The notes: generated from the sequence alone by a model not told the origin. A DNA stretch of 64,000 bases from an uncultured Helicobacteraceae bacterium (GCA_910578285.1 CAJTQL010000001.1:223251-287250), one strand, 5' to 3'; shown: positions 36,032 to 45,880, counted from the first letter of the stretch. Made by a program: numbers and translations.

Positions 36032-37168
36032 TTATATTGCAAGAGCATTCTCATTTTGTGCGAGCAACTGCGCGATATTCTGTTCAACAATACTTGCTCG
36101 CTGCCTACGTTGTTTAGGGATATATTTCGCATAGCGCGTGAATGTCATTTGTGTGTTTGCATGTCCAAGTGTTGCGCTCACCCAAAGAATGTCTTCACCT
36201 GCGCTAATCATTGTTGTAGCGAATGTATGACGTGTATGATACACACTACGATAGGCGATTCCACATTCATTGAGTGCCCTACTCCAACGATATGCAATAC
36301 TGCTACTGCTCGTGTAGTTTTTGTTGCGGCTATGCACAAAAACCCAGCAACTCTTTCTATTTGCATACATTTGTAATAGCTTGGTTTTGACGCAAGGCAG
36401 CATATCGATACTACGCTTGCCTGTTTTAGGTGTGGTAATCGCCCCAAATGTCGCATTGCGTTCGATATGAATTGTGTCATTCTCGAAATCAATACAATCC
36501 CAAGCAAGCGCGAGAATCTCGCCCGTGCGCATTCCTGTGAAAAAGGCAATTGTCGCAAAATCGCGCACAAAGACATCATTGCAACGCAAAATTTTAGCGA
36601 TTTCTTCATGGCTAAAGGGTGTCGGGTTGTTTTTTGGCAAAGGCTTTGGCTTTTTGAGCCCATTCATTGGGTTTTGTGGCACAAGTCCACTCTTTTTTGC
36701 CTCTTCAAAAATTGCACTAAGTAGCGAGGCGATGTTGGCACAATAACCTGCGCATGGTTTTTGCCCGTTCTTTTTCCGAAAATTAAAAAACCACTCACGT
36801 AATACAGCATAATCAATCTGATGAATTGCAGTTTTTCCAAAAGCAGGGTAAAGGATATGGCGCAATAATCCCATTCTTGTTTGAAAGCTCGAATATTTCA
36901 ATGTCGCCTCCCAGATAGGCTGCAGTTTTGTGCAAAAATCTTGAAAGGAAATCCGAAACTTGTCTTGTCTCTGTTTTTGTGCTTTTTTCTTGAGTTCTTC
37001 GCCCATGAAACATAGCCGAGAAATCTCGCTTTCCCAATTCTGATGTACATATTCCAATGCTTTTTTGCTCGCCCTTCTGCCTGTACTAAGGCGGTATCTC
37101 TTGCCATTGATGGTGCCCTTGACATAGACGATTTTATTACGCTCATAGCTATGCAACCATTTCTTCAT
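36032..37168 (-). CDS. Orphan tyrosine-type integrase
   Basis: The 378-residue protein has the phage-integrase layout: a basic N-terminus, a SAM-like core-binding part (about 95-200) and a catalytic domain with R in FFTGMRTGEILAL, RHTFATTM, GHANTQMTF and the tyrosine in TRYAKYIPKQ. It sits alone between tkt and a wecA-like gene, with no visible cargo, tRNA target or direct repeats that I can see. It is preceded by a 9-codon frame whose stop overlaps the ATG (TGATG). Probably left from an island or phage. Confidence 0.9.
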   Translation of the reverse strand: MKKWLHSYERNKIVYVKGTINGKRYRLSTGRRASKKALEYVHQNWESEISRLCFMGEELKKKAQKQRQDKFRISFQDFCTKLQPIWEATLKYSSFQTRMGLLRHILYPAFGKTAIHQIDYAVLREWFFNFRKKNGQKPCAGYCANIASLLSAIFEEAKKSGLVPQNPMNGLKKPKPLPKNNPTPFSHEEIAKILRCNDVFVRDFATIAFFTGMRTGEILALAWDCIDFENDTIHIERNATFGAITTPKTGKRSIDMLPCVKTKLLQMYANRKSCWVFVHSRNKNYTSSSSIAYRWSRALNECGIAYRSVYHTRHTFATTMISAGEDILWVSATLGHANTQMTFTRYAKYIPKQRRQRASIVEQNIAQLLAQNENALAI

Positions 37169-37197
37169 CAATTGCTGCCTTTAGGTTTTTGGGTCAT
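37168..37197 (-). CDS. Nine-codon leader frame coupled to the integrase
   Basis: ATG 37197 follows a perfect AAAAGGAG site and encodes MTQKPKGSN before a TGA that overlaps the integrase ATG. An extended -10 TGCTACAAT lies upstream on the minus strand at about 37219-37227. The integrase itself has only a weak site, so it is likely translated by coupling. Confidence 0.45.
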   Translation of the reverse strand: MTQKPKGSN

Positions 37198-37315
37198 CTT
37201 TACTCCTTTTTGCATGAGATTGTAGCAAAAACGGATGCAAATGGCAGGATTATCCGCCAATATGGGGGCTTGAGTGTTTGACAAATCAAAGCTACAGTAT
37301 GCAGATTGTTGCGAG

Positions 37316-38344
37316 TTAGTCGCAATTCTCCCTTCGAGGTTCTTTGTGCACAAGCCAAATATAGAGCGCAACATAGATGACAGCAAATGTGGCGCAAAGC
37401 AGCATGAGCATGAACGTGTCGCGCGCAAAGAGCAGCGCGCAAAGCATAAACGGGAGATTTAGCGCATAGAGGCAGAGCGAGGTTGCGGGGCTGCTGTGCG
37501 TGAGCTTGCGATAGATGAGGCTATGCAAATGCCGATTGTCGGGCGCAAAGGGCGAGATATGATGGACAAATCGTTTGCGCACAATCGAAAACACGACTTC
37601 AAACAACGGGTGAATGAGCAGCGCCACACCAAACCAAGCGCTAATATCGGTGCTTTGCGTGAGCACAATCAACAAGAGCGCGAGCATGAATCCGATGAAA
37701 TACGCACCACCATCACCAAGGAAGATTCGCCCATGTGGAAAATTGCACACAAAAAATCCCGCAATCGCGCAACACAAAAGCAGGCTATGCATATGCACAA
37801 GCGCATTATCAGAGATGAGGAGAATCATAGCAAGTGCCATCAGCGCAATACCCGATGTGAGTCCATTGAAACCATCAAGAATATTCATCGCATTGCAAAC
37901 GCCTACGATACAAAAAACACTAAAAGGCAATGCCAATGCAAAAGGCAGCATGACACCAAGTCCAATATCAACAACAAGCGCACCCAGCGCAATAATAGCA
38001 ATGAGTGCCCCAACACTTTGGGCGCATAGGCGTATTAGGGGCGATATGCGTCCCGTGATGTCCTCGAGAAAGCCGCCGAGAAACACGCAGAATCCGCCCA
38101 CACCAAAGCCGATGATTGCGCCCTCGAAGTGTTGCGCGAAAGTGTCGAAATAGAGGCTTGCGGTGATAAACGCTATGATGATTCCAATCCCCCCGCCGCG
38201 CGAGGCATTGAAGTCGTGGCATCGTTGCGGCTTTTGTGTGTCGTTTTTGTCGAAAAAGAGGGCATATTTGAGCGAGATATATAGCGCGAGATGTTGCAAG
38301 ACAAATGAGACAACAAAAGTGCCAAGAACAAGCAAAACGTCCAT
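37316..38344 (-). CDS. WecA/MraY-family undecaprenyl-phosphate glycosyl-1-phosphate transferase
   Basis: A 342-residue membrane enzyme with about ten helices. Motifs of the family are present: GGFLEDITGRISP in place of the usual DDxxD loop, NAMNILDGFNGLTSG, FLGDGGAYFIGF and the PDNRHLHSL histidine loop. Such enzymes start O-antigen or lipid-linked glycan synthesis by moving GlcNAc-1-phosphate to undecaprenyl phosphate. H. pylori has a similar WecA. It begins directly after the rimP stop. Confidence 0.9.
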   Translation of the reverse strand: MDVLLVLGTFVVSFVLQHLALYISLKYALFFDKNDTQKPQRCHDFNASRGGGIGIIIAFITASLYFDTFAQHFEGAIIGFGVGGFCVFLGGFLEDITGRISPLIRLCAQSVGALIAIIALGALVVDIGLGVMLPFALALPFSVFCIVGVCNAMNILDGFNGLTSGIALMALAMILLISDNALVHMHSLLLCCAIAGFFVCNFPHGRIFLGDGGAYFIGFMLALLLIVLTQSTDISAWFGVALLIHPLFEVVFSIVRKRFVHHISPFAPDNRHLHSLIYRKLTHSSPATSLCLYALNLPFMLCALLFARDTFMLMLLCATFAVIYVALYIWLVHKEPRRENCD

Positions 38345-38773
38345 TCAAAACTCAAAAATCGTTACAGCTTTTGCAATCCTCGCATATTCAATGTGCTGCA
38401 ATGTGCCGCAATCAATGTCGATTCCGTCCTCGCCCACTGCACAGAGTTTACCCCTTTTGTTGCTCTTATCGGTGAGCTTGAGCGCCACCATTTCGCCAAT
38501 CGCGCCGCGATAGTGTGCGGGGGTTTTGAGAGTGCGCTCAATTCCTGGCGAGCTGACTTCGAGGAAATATTCTCCCTTGATAGGGTCTGCAACATCGAGC
38601 AGGGGCGAGAGTAGCTCGCTAATCGCTTCACATTCGGCGAGCCCAACGCCATTTTCTTTGGTGATGCAAACACGAAAAATCTGCCGCCCATTTTCTTTGG
38701 GGGTCGTAATCTCATAAATCTCGCAACCATGCGATTGCACAATGGCAGTAATTTTTTGTGTCAATTCATTCAC
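38345..38773 (-). CDS. rimP: Ribosome maturation factor RimP
   Basis: RimP helps 30S assembly. The 142-residue product starts at GTG 38773 (NELTQKITAIV), inside the end of rbfA. Conserved parts are GVGLAECEAISELLSPLLD and EVSSPGIERTLKTPAHYRG. A much longer in-frame extension upstream covers rbfA and is not coding. The order infB-rbfA-rimP matches H. pylori. Confidence 0.94.
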   Translation of the reverse strand: MNELTQKITAIVQSHGCEIYEITTPKENGRQIFRVCITKENGVGLAECEAISELLSPLLDVADPIKGEYFLEVSSPGIERTLKTPAHYRGAIGEMVALKLTDKSNKRGKLCAVGEDGIDIDCGTLQHIEYARIAKAVTIFEF

Positions 38774-39146
38774 CGCATGCCTTTTTGCTACTTTCTTGCT
38801 TGCTGTGTTCTTGCGCAATAGAATCAAGCAACACAAGCAGTTGTTGCTGTGTGTTTTGTTCCCATTCAAAGTGCAGCTTTGGACATCGAAACCAACCCGA
38901 AGCCCGCAAACAATATTCACGAATCGCGCCGCTTGCAGCTTTGAGATGGCGCAAAATCTCTGTTTTTTGCGTCTCATCATCACATCGCACAAACACACGC
39001 GCGTCATATTTGCCTTTGGAAACCACAACATGTGTTACACTGATTCCTGCGAATATGGGGTCGCCCAAATCAGCAAAAGATTCGTTGAGCAACTGCATAA
39101 ATTGCGCCTCAAGACGCTTTTGTCGAATCATTTTTTCATTTTTCAT
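38766..39146 (-). CDS. rbfA: Ribosome-binding factor A
   Basis: RbfA binds the 30S near helix 1 of 16S RNA during late assembly. The 126-residue protein shows the KH-type fold with ISVTHVVVSKGKYDARVFV. It overlaps infB by four bases and rimP by eight. Confidence 0.92.
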   Translation of the reverse strand: MKNEKMIRQKRLEAQFMQLLNESFADLGDPIFAGISVTHVVVSKGKYDARVFVRCDDETQKTEILRHLKAASGAIREYCLRASGWFRCPKLHFEWEQNTQQQLLVLLDSIAQEHSKQESSKKACGE

Positions 39147-41854
39147 AGACGTTTTGTTTTTTGTGTTTCTCGATAAGTTTCAATCACATCATGTTCATTG
39201 ATGTCATTGAATCCATCTATCATAATCCCGCACTCAAAGCCTTTGGCAACCTCGCGTACATCCTCTTTGAAACGTTTGAGCGAGCTCACCACACCACTTG
39301 AAATCACCACGCCATCACGGATAATGTGGGCTTTGAGCCCGCGCGAAATGACGCCCTCTGTTACAAAGCAACCCGCCACACTACCGACTTTTGGAATCTT
39401 GAACACGCTGCGCACTTCAGCAGCCCCTATGCTTTCTTCTTCAAGCACAGGCGACATCATGCCGCTCAAGACGCTTTTGATTTCATCAACCAAATCATAG
39501 ATAATTGAATAGGTTTTGATTTCGACACCAAGCTCTTTGGCGCGGTTCTTGACAATGCCTGTCGGGCGAACATTGAATCCCAAAATCACCGTATGTTGGC
39601 TTGTTTGTGCGAGCAAGACATCGCTTTCGGTGATTCCCCCAACGCCACCATGAATCACATGTACCTTCACTTCGTCATTGCGGATTTTTTCAAGGCTGCC
39701 CTTAATGGCTTCAAGGCTTCCTTGCGTGTCGGTTTTAATAATCACGGGCAATGTTTTCAGCTGCCCTTCGGCAACAAGCGCGCTCAATTCATCGAGGCTG
39801 ACTTTGGTCGAGCGCGAAAACTCTTTTTGGCGCAAATAAGATGCCCTGCGTTCAGCATATTCACGTGCCTGCGAATCATTGGCGACAGAAATGAGGATTG
39901 CGCCAGCACTTGGCACTTCATTAAGCCCCGTAACAATGGCGACTTCGGAAGGTCCGATGCTTTGAATCGTTTTGCCCGTGTCGCTAATCAGCGCACGCAC
40001 ACGCCCATAAGTAGTGTCTGCAACAATGCTATCGCCCACATGCAATGTGCCATTTTTGAGAATCACTGTTGCCACAGGTCCCTTGCCACGTTCCAAGCTG
40101 CTTTCGATAACGACAGCGCGCGCATTTGCCTGTGGGTTTGCCTTGAGGTCAAGAATCTCCGCTTGCAGCAGCACAGTTTCAAGCAAGGTTTCGATTCCCT
40201 CGCCTGTCTTTGCAGAAATGGGGATAAATTCATATTCACCGCCCCAATCAATGGGCGTATAGCCAAGCTCGGCGGCTTCGGACTTGACGCGGTCAATGTT
40301 TGCTTCGGGCTTATCGATTTTGTTAATCGCGATAATGATTGGGGCAAGCGCCGCTTTTGCATGGTCGAGCGCCTCGATGGTTTGTGGCTTAATCCCATCA
40401 TCGGCTGCAATCACGATGATAACAATATCCATAACCCCCGCGCCACGCGCGCGCATTTCGGTGAAAGCTTCATGCCCTGGCGTGTCGATGAAAGCAATCA
40501 TCTTTCCATCTTTTTCAATCGTGTAAGCACCAATATGTTGCGTGATTCCACCTGCTTCGCCCGCTGTAATTTTGCTGTTGCGAATCCTGTCGAGCAAGGA
40601 GGTTTTTCCATGGTCGACATGTCCCATAATCGTTACCACAGGTGGACGTGTAACGAGATTTTCGGGATTTTCCTGCTCTTCTTGCGCATATTCGAGCGCC
40701 TCGTCATCACTTTGCACAACAACTTTGATATGGAGCTCCTCGGCAAGAATCTCAATCGAATCCTTATCTAAGAAATCATTTTTTGTAACCATCATGCCGA
40801 GATTAAATAAAATTTTAATCACATTCGAGAGTGTCGAACCGACTTTATCTGCAAATTCATAAGCACGTATGCCTTCAGAGATGTAGATTGTATTGTCTTT
40901 TGGCTTAGGAGGCGGGGGCGGCGGGCGATGCGTTTTGTGCTCTTTTTTGTCTCTGTGCTGTGCTTGATTGTGGAATGTGCGGTGGGTATTCTCGCGACGT
41001 GGTTTTGCGCGCTCAAACTCTTGCTCGTCTTCTTCCATATGCTCATCACGCACGGTGAGGTCAAAGAGAATCATTTCCTCTTCCTCTTCGTCATAGCCAA
41101 AATGGCTAAATCCACGATTGCTCAACAAATCAAGTCGCTGCTCGCCCTTTTTGTGACTCGTTGTTGCGAGCTTTTTCTTATCAATGCGACGCTTTTGTTT
41201 TTTGCCATTGTCTGCTGCACTCTCAAGCAGCAAAGATTGGATATTGAGCGCAGTGGTGGATATTGTGGGCGCTTCTTTTTTTTTGTCGTCTTTGCCCTTT
41301 TTAACGATACGCAAGCCTGTGCGTTTGATGGCTTGTGGTTGTGCGGCAGTTTCGTTAGTTTGGGCAGAATCAACACCATGCGCAACCTCACTCCTTGCGA
41401 CTTCTTCGCGTGGTTTTGGTGCTTCTGGTTCTTGTGTAGGCTTTTGGATTTTTTTGGGTTTTTCAGGCTCTTTTTTCGGTGTAGGTTCTTTGAGCTTTCG
41501 CACAGCGGCTTTCATGGCTGGCGTGGATTCTTTTAGTTTTGGTGCTTTTTTAATGATTGGCTCATCTGGAATCACAATTGGCTCGCTCTTAAGCTCAATC
41601 GATTCGGCTTGCACAAGGTTTGATTGGGGTGCTTGCACGTTTTCAAGAACAACATGTGTCTTTGCGCTCTCACTTGGCTTTTGTTCAAAACTATTACTGA
41701 TATAATCCGCAAGCTGCCCAGCTTCTTCAGCTGTAATTGCGCTCGATGCGGTCTTGACGGCGAGCCCGAGCTCTTGCGCCTTTGCGAGAATCTCTTTTGA
41801 GGTGCGCCCTAACTCTTTGGCAATTTCATGGATTCTAAATTTTGATACTGGCAA
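39143..41854 (-). CDS. infB: Translation initiation factor IF-2
   Basis: IF-2 places initiator tRNA on the ribosome. The 903-residue protein has the N-terminal IF2N motif (IHEIAKELGRTSKEILAKAQ), a long charged linker rich in K, E and P, then the GTPase with G1 GHVDHGKTS near residue 412, G3 DTPGH and G4 NKID, and the C-terminal tRNA-binding domains. The start is TTG 41854 with AAAGGAGA upstream, overlapping the end of ylxR by 46 bases. Confidence 0.96.
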   Translation of the reverse strand: MPVSKFRIHEIAKELGRTSKEILAKAQELGLAVKTASSAITAEEAGQLADYISNSFEQKPSESAKTHVVLENVQAPQSNLVQAESIELKSEPIVIPDEPIIKKAPKLKESTPAMKAAVRKLKEPTPKKEPEKPKKIQKPTQEPEAPKPREEVARSEVAHGVDSAQTNETAAQPQAIKRTGLRIVKKGKDDKKKEAPTISTTALNIQSLLLESAADNGKKQKRRIDKKKLATTSHKKGEQRLDLLSNRGFSHFGYDEEEEEMILFDLTVRDEHMEEDEQEFERAKPRRENTHRTFHNQAQHRDKKEHKTHRPPPPPPKPKDNTIYISEGIRAYEFADKVGSTLSNVIKILFNLGMMVTKNDFLDKDSIEILAEELHIKVVVQSDDEALEYAQEEQENPENLVTRPPVVTIMGHVDHGKTSLLDRIRNSKITAGEAGGITQHIGAYTIEKDGKMIAFIDTPGHEAFTEMRARGAGVMDIVIIVIAADDGIKPQTIEALDHAKAALAPIIIAINKIDKPEANIDRVKSEAAELGYTPIDWGGEYEFIPISAKTGEGIETLLETVLLQAEILDLKANPQANARAVVIESSLERGKGPVATVILKNGTLHVGDSIVADTTYGRVRALISDTGKTIQSIGPSEVAIVTGLNEVPSAGAILISVANDSQAREYAERRASYLRQKEFSRSTKVSLDELSALVAEGQLKTLPVIIKTDTQGSLEAIKGSLEKIRNDEVKVHVIHGGVGGITESDVLLAQTSQHTVILGFNVRPTGIVKNRAKELGVEIKTYSIIYDLVDEIKSVLSGMMSPVLEEESIGAAEVRSVFKIPKVGSVAGCFVTEGVISRGLKAHIIRDGVVISSGVVSSLKRFKEDVREVAKGFECGIMIDGFNDINEHDVIETYRETQKTKRL

Positions 41855-42114
41855 ATAATCTCCTTTAAACTCTCGCTCAACATGTGCTTTTGCTTTTTAT
41901 CAACCTTGCATACGCGAACTAGTGCTGCCCAAACTCGTTCGCTCGCCACACATGGAGAACACAAATAGAAACTCCGACCCAAGCCGTTATATGCAACAAG
42001 TCGCTTGCCATTTGCGCAATATTGCAAACGATAGAGCGAATCCTGTGCAAATCGCCCCCTGCAACAAACGCACATTCGGATAGGAGTTCGTATGTTTGTT
42101 GGGATTTGCTGCAT
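41809..42114 (-). CDS. ylxR: YlxR-family (DUF448) RNA-binding protein
   Basis: A 101-residue protein with the family signature RTPIRMCVCCRGRF and LGRSFYLC. YlxR proteins bind RNA; a role with RNase P has been reported in other bacteria. The position between thrB and infB is the same as in H. pylori. Confidence 0.88.
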   Translation of the reverse strand: MQQIPTNIRTPIRMCVCCRGRFAQDSLYRLQYCANGKRLVAYNGLGRSFYLCSPCVASERVWAALVRVCKVDKKQKHMLSESLKEIICQYQNLESMKLPKS

Positions 42115-42132
42115 ATTTTACCTCATATAGGC

Positions 42133-43026
42133 TTAATCCATGCCATTTTGTTTTTGGATACCTTGATTATCAAAATCAAGGCACAGAATCTGAAAAGATG
42201 GAAACTGCGATGCAAGGCGTTTGTGAATTCGCATGGCATCATCATAGAAGCAAAGATTAAAAAAACCGCTGCCACTTCCTGAAAGTGTGCTCATAAGCGC
42301 GCCCTCTTTGAGCGCAATTCTTTGAACCTCAAACAACACAGGAAGTTGCTGCATACGCATATTTTGGTGCATTTTGTCTTTGCTCGCTTCGCGCAAGAGA
42401 TTCCAGCTTTGGCTAAAAAACGCGGCGGTGAGCAGTGAAGAGCGCGAGAGATTGAAAACAACATCTTTTTGGGCATAACGTTTGGGCAAACTCTGTCGCG
42501 AATAGGCTGTGGAAATGGAACGTGTTGGGACAACAACCACAGCACGCAAATCATTTGGAATCGGTGCTTTAAGATAACAAACATGTTTGCCCGCAATGGC
42601 AGAAACCGTGAATCCGCCGACACATGCTGGCGTGATATTGTCGGGGTGATGTTCGTATTTGAGCGCGTGGAATAGAATATCATCAGGAACAAAAGCTTTT
42701 TGTGTCATCAAATATGCTGCACTAATCGCACCAACAATCACGGCAGAACTGCTGCCAAGCCCACGCGAAACGGGAATTTGATTGTCAAATTGGAATCGAA
42801 ATTGGTCTTTTTTGTTGCCTCCACATTTACGATAATGTTCATAGAAAATCTTGACAAAGACATTATCACGATAAAGTTTGGGATTGTTCGCACCTTCTCC
42901 GCGAATCTGAATGCTCATCATGCGTGATGGCTTGATAGTGCAGCGGTTATAGAGGTTGAGCGCAAGACCCAAGCTATCAAACCCAGCACCGAGATTTGCG
43001 CTTGTTGCAGGAATACTAATCACCAC
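42133..43026 (-). CDS. thrB: Homoserine kinase
   Basis: ThrB phosphorylates homoserine on the way to threonine. The 297-residue GHMP kinase has PATSANLGAGFDSLG at the N-terminus, the ATP loop PVSRGLGSSSAVIVG near residue 87 and the C-terminal STLSGSGSGFF. Start is GTG 43026 (or GTG 43023). Confidence 0.94.
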   Translation of the reverse strand: MVISIPATSANLGAGFDSLGLALNLYNRCTIKPSRMMSIQIRGEGANNPKLYRDNVFVKIFYEHYRKCGGNKKDQFRFQFDNQIPVSRGLGSSSAVIVGAISAAYLMTQKAFVPDDILFHALKYEHHPDNITPACVGGFTVSAIAGKHVCYLKAPIPNDLRAVVVVPTRSISTAYSRQSLPKRYAQKDVVFNLSRSSLLTAAFFSQSWNLLREASKDKMHQNMRMQQLPVLFEVQRIALKEGALMSTLSGSGSGFFNLCFYDDAMRIHKRLASQFPSFQILCLDFDNQGIQKQNGMD

Positions 43027-43044
43027 TTAGAATCCTTCGTACTT

Positions 43045-44256
43045 TTATGTATTATAACACATTTTGTCCCACAAGGCGCAGAGGAGCTCGCCCCTCTCAT
43101 TCGCAATTTTGCCCTCTATCACATCAAACAATAAAGCGCGCAAAATAGAGCCAATCTGCTGCCGCGCAATCCCTGCGGCGAGCACATCATCTCCTTTGAG
43201 ATTCAACATCGCAAGGTTATAACAACCTTGCATTGCGTGCTCAAGATTGAGCAGAATCTGCATGTCTCCACGTGCGGCACAGAGTATGGCAAGAAGCCGC
43301 ACAGTGTCTTTGCCAAGCGCAAAGAGTGCCTTTTGTAGGTTTGGAATCGAGGATTGAAGCGGATAATGCGCAATGGCTTGCGCAATTTTTTTGCTTTGCG
43401 CGCTGTTGTAGCGCAGATTTTGCAAAATTGCAAGTGGATTTGACGAAGTCAGCAGCAACGTCGCAAGCCGCGATTCAAGCACAAGATTTGCGTCCAAAAC
43501 TCGCGGCAGTGCAGCGAAATGATTCCAACAAGGCTCATGCCAATTTTCGCCCAAAACAACGCGCAACACAGGCGAGAAATCGCGCAACACATGTGCAGCA
43601 AAATCGCCCAAAAGCATGGCATTGAGTTCCTCACGTTTGCGCTCGCTCGAGATGTGCACAAGTAGCGGCAGGGATTCTAAAAGTGCTGTGTGTGTGCGTG
43701 TTTCGAGGCAAAAACCCTTTGTCGCACAAAACCGAACCGCGCGCAAAATGCGCAGCGCGTCTTCACCAAAACGTGCGCTAGGCTCGCCGACACAAACAAT
43801 TTGCCGCGCGCCCAAGTGCTCGATTCCGCAAAAATAATCAAGCAATGTTTCGGAGAAAGGCTCGTAGGCAAGCGCGTTGATTGTGAAATCGCGGCGCTTG
43901 AGGTCTTCGCGAATGTCTTGGACGAAGCGCACAGAATTGGGATGGCGACAATCGGCATAGTCGCTTTCAGAGCGGTATGTCGTGATTTCGACACTTGCAT
44001 TTGATGCAAAGAGTATGCTGATTGTCCCAAAGCGGCGGTTTTTTTGAAAGATTGTTTGCACTCTGCCTGCAAAAACATGCGTAATCTCATCTGGCATGGC
44101 ATTTGTAGCGATGTCCCAATCTTTTGGCGTGATGTTTAGCATGCTATCACGCACACAACCACCAACAGCATAGCCCTCGAATCCCGCTTCGCGCAGGATT
44201 TGCAAGGCATTTTGCACAAACGAGGGAATATGGATTTTCAAAAGAAAAATCTCCAA
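43045..44256 (-). CDS. CCA-adding enzyme / poly(A) polymerase family tRNA nucleotidyltransferase
   Basis: A 403-residue class II nucleotidyltransferase. The catalytic part has GYAVGGCVRDSMLN and the metal aspartates in KDWDIAT, then RRFGTISI and the RRDFTINALAYE motif. The C-terminal half is helical. It could be CCA transferase or poly(A) polymerase; in most helicobacters one gene of this family does the tRNA work. It overlaps the transporter gene upstream by 19 bases. Confidence 0.88.
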   Translation of the reverse strand: MEIFLLKIHIPSFVQNALQILREAGFEGYAVGGCVRDSMLNITPKDWDIATNAMPDEITHVFAGRVQTIFQKNRRFGTISILFASNASVEITTYRSESDYADCRHPNSVRFVQDIREDLKRRDFTINALAYEPFSETLLDYFCGIEHLGARQIVCVGEPSARFGEDALRILRAVRFCATKGFCLETRTHTALLESLPLLVHISSERKREELNAMLLGDFAAHVLRDFSPVLRVVLGENWHEPCWNHFAALPRVLDANLVLESRLATLLLTSSNPLAILQNLRYNSAQSKKIAQAIAHYPLQSSIPNLQKALFALGKDTVRLLAILCAARGDMQILLNLEHAMQGCYNLAMLNLKGDDVLAAGIARQQIGSILRALLFDVIEGKIANERGELLCALWDKMCYNT

Positions 44257-45683
44257 TAGAGCAGACCAAATGCGATGACAAGCATGATTCCAATGAGGCT
44301 CAACACGATTCCAAACGAGAACATCTGGCGAATCGAGATTCCGCCCTTGCTAAAAACAATGGCATTTGGAGGTGTGCTTATCGGGAACATGAATGCAAAA
44401 CCTGCACTGATTGTAACGATGAGCATCGTGAGACTCTGTGTGGGCGCATCGAGAAAGCTTTGCGTTGCAGCAAAAACGACAGGCAAGAAAATGGCAATCA
44501 GCGCTGTGGAGCTGATGAACATTGTCGCAAAAAGCGTCATGAGCGCAGCAAACAACAAAAACAACACAAAGGGCAAATCGGCAAAATAGACAAAGATTTG
44601 CTGGAACGCATCGCCGAGTTGGATTTTGGAGATTGCCATCGCAATGCAAAAGCCCGCGCCAAACAAGAAGATGATGTCATAGGGAATGAGCTTGGAATCT
44701 TCCCATTCCAAAAAGCCGATTTTGGGCGCAAACATGAGCAAGCCAAATGCGAGCAAGATGACATTTTCATTGAATCCCAAGCCATTATAATAAGGCTTAA
44801 TCGGCGAATTGAGCAATAGAATGATAAGCAACCCAGCGAGCAAAATGAGCAGACGTATATGCTCTTTTGTCATCTTGACATTGCCAAGCGAATTGCTCTC
44901 AAGCTGCATATCTTTGCACCGCCATGAGAGAATCCAAACCATAATCGCAAGCATTGTGAGCGTGAGCGGCAACATCATAAAAATCCATGTCGTAAACCCA
45001 ATCGCTTCGAATCCCACAGTGCGCAAAAAGCCGAGATAGATGAGGTTAGGCGGCGTGCCAATGGGTGTCGTGATTCCACTGATACTTGCCCCAAACGCGA
45101 CAGCGAGCAAAAAACGCGCGCGCAAGGTGGAATCTTGTGTTACCGAAAGCGCAACAGGAATGAGCAAAAGCGCCACGGTGGAGTTGGAAAGCGTTGTGCC
45201 AAGCGCCACGCTCGCAGTGCCAAGCGCCGTGATGATTCCACGCGGTGTTTTGGGAAAAAATGCGAGCAATTTTTTGGCAATGATTTTGTGCAGCCCGATT
45301 TTCTCGGTCGCCACGGCGAGCATGAAGCCGCCTAGAAAGAGGAAGATAATCGGATTGCCATAGTTTGACGTTGCTTGGGAGACATCAAGGATTCCAAACG
45401 CGGGGAAGAGAATGATTGGCAGCAGCGATGTAACGCCGATGGGCAGTGCTTCTGTTGTCCAGAGCACAACGAGCAAGACGAGGATTGCAGCAAAGACTGC
45501 GAACGCAAACGGCGCATCGAAATAGAAATGGCATATGCAGCCCACAATCAGCGCGACAAGAATCGCGAAGCTCACGCCAAGCGAGATTTCGAGATGTGTG
45601 CGCAGACGTAATCGGCGATGGAGCAAGATTCGAATCGAGCCACGAATATTACGCCACGTCAGCATGGAACGAAAATTTTGCAT
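44238..45683 (-). CDS. DASS-family (SLC13-like) dicarboxylate/sulfate transporter
   Basis: A 481-residue inner-membrane protein with about eleven helices. The two Ser-Asn-Thr-type motifs of the family appear as TTLSNSTVALLL and ISTPPNAIVFSKGG, with ITTPIGTPPNLIYLG between. Substrates may be C4-dicarboxylates or related anions. I start at ATG 45683 and not at 45722, because a perfect TATAAT on the minus strand (45711-45716) would start the RNA at about 45704. Confidence 0.88.
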   Translation of the reverse strand: MQNFRSMLTWRNIRGSIRILLHRRLRLRTHLEISLGVSFAILVALIVGCICHFYFDAPFAFAVFAAILVLLVVLWTTEALPIGVTSLLPIILFPAFGILDVSQATSNYGNPIIFLFLGGFMLAVATEKIGLHKIIAKKLLAFFPKTPRGIITALGTASVALGTTLSNSTVALLLIPVALSVTQDSTLRARFLLAVAFGASISGITTPIGTPPNLIYLGFLRTVGFEAIGFTTWIFMMLPLTLTMLAIMVWILSWRCKDMQLESNSLGNVKMTKEHIRLLILLAGLLIILLLNSPIKPYYNGLGFNENVILLAFGLLMFAPKIGFLEWEDSKLIPYDIIFLFGAGFCIAMAISKIQLGDAFQQIFVYFADLPFVLFLLFAALMTLFATMFISSTALIAIFLPVVFAATQSFLDAPTQSLTMLIVTISAGFAFMFPISTPPNAIVFSKGGISIRQMFSFGIVLSLIGIMLVIAFGLLYWRFFF

Positions 45684-45710
45684 AGCATTTCCAGTTTTGG
45701 GATTTATGGA

Positions 45711-45716
45711 ATTATA
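45711..45716 (-). promoter_or_regulatory. -10 element of the anion transporter gene
   Basis: Perfect TATAAT on the minus strand, 27 bases before ATG 45683. Confidence 0.6.
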
Positions 45717-45793
45717 CTCCAAAAGAGATATTTTGGCTTTGTGCCAATGCGATAGATATTTCTAGGGATTAAGGAGTTGATGCAGGAGTTGTA

Positions 45794-45802
45794 TGGTAGA
45801 AT
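45794..45802 (+). promoter_or_regulatory. Extended -10 promoter of the AapA-like toxin gene
   Basis: TGGTAGAAT fits the extended -10 consensus. Initiation near 45808 would start the RNA at a CGCCC/GGGCG stem (45807-45811 with 45828-45832). Confidence 0.65.
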
Positions 45803-45880
45803 ACAGCGCCCAGACCCCAAAAGGCGAGGGCGATTTCAACACAAGGAGCACCTATGCGAAAGTCGCAGGGGTATCCTAGA
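45800..45880 (-). ncRNA. Predicted IsoA-like antisense antitoxin RNA (ends approximate)
   Basis: Transcription from the antisense TATAAT at 45886-45891 should start near 45879 and run leftward across the toxin's start codon, ribosome site and 5' leader. In AapA/IsoA systems the antitoxin of about 75-80 bases covers exactly this part. The 3' end is a guess set at the toxin RNA's 5' end. Confidence 0.5.

Noticed and set aside
39593..40771. 392-codon plus-strand frame opposite infB
   Set aside because: It is the antisense of the IF-2 GTPase domain; no ribosome site and no protein-like sequence. The minus-strand gene is unmistakable.
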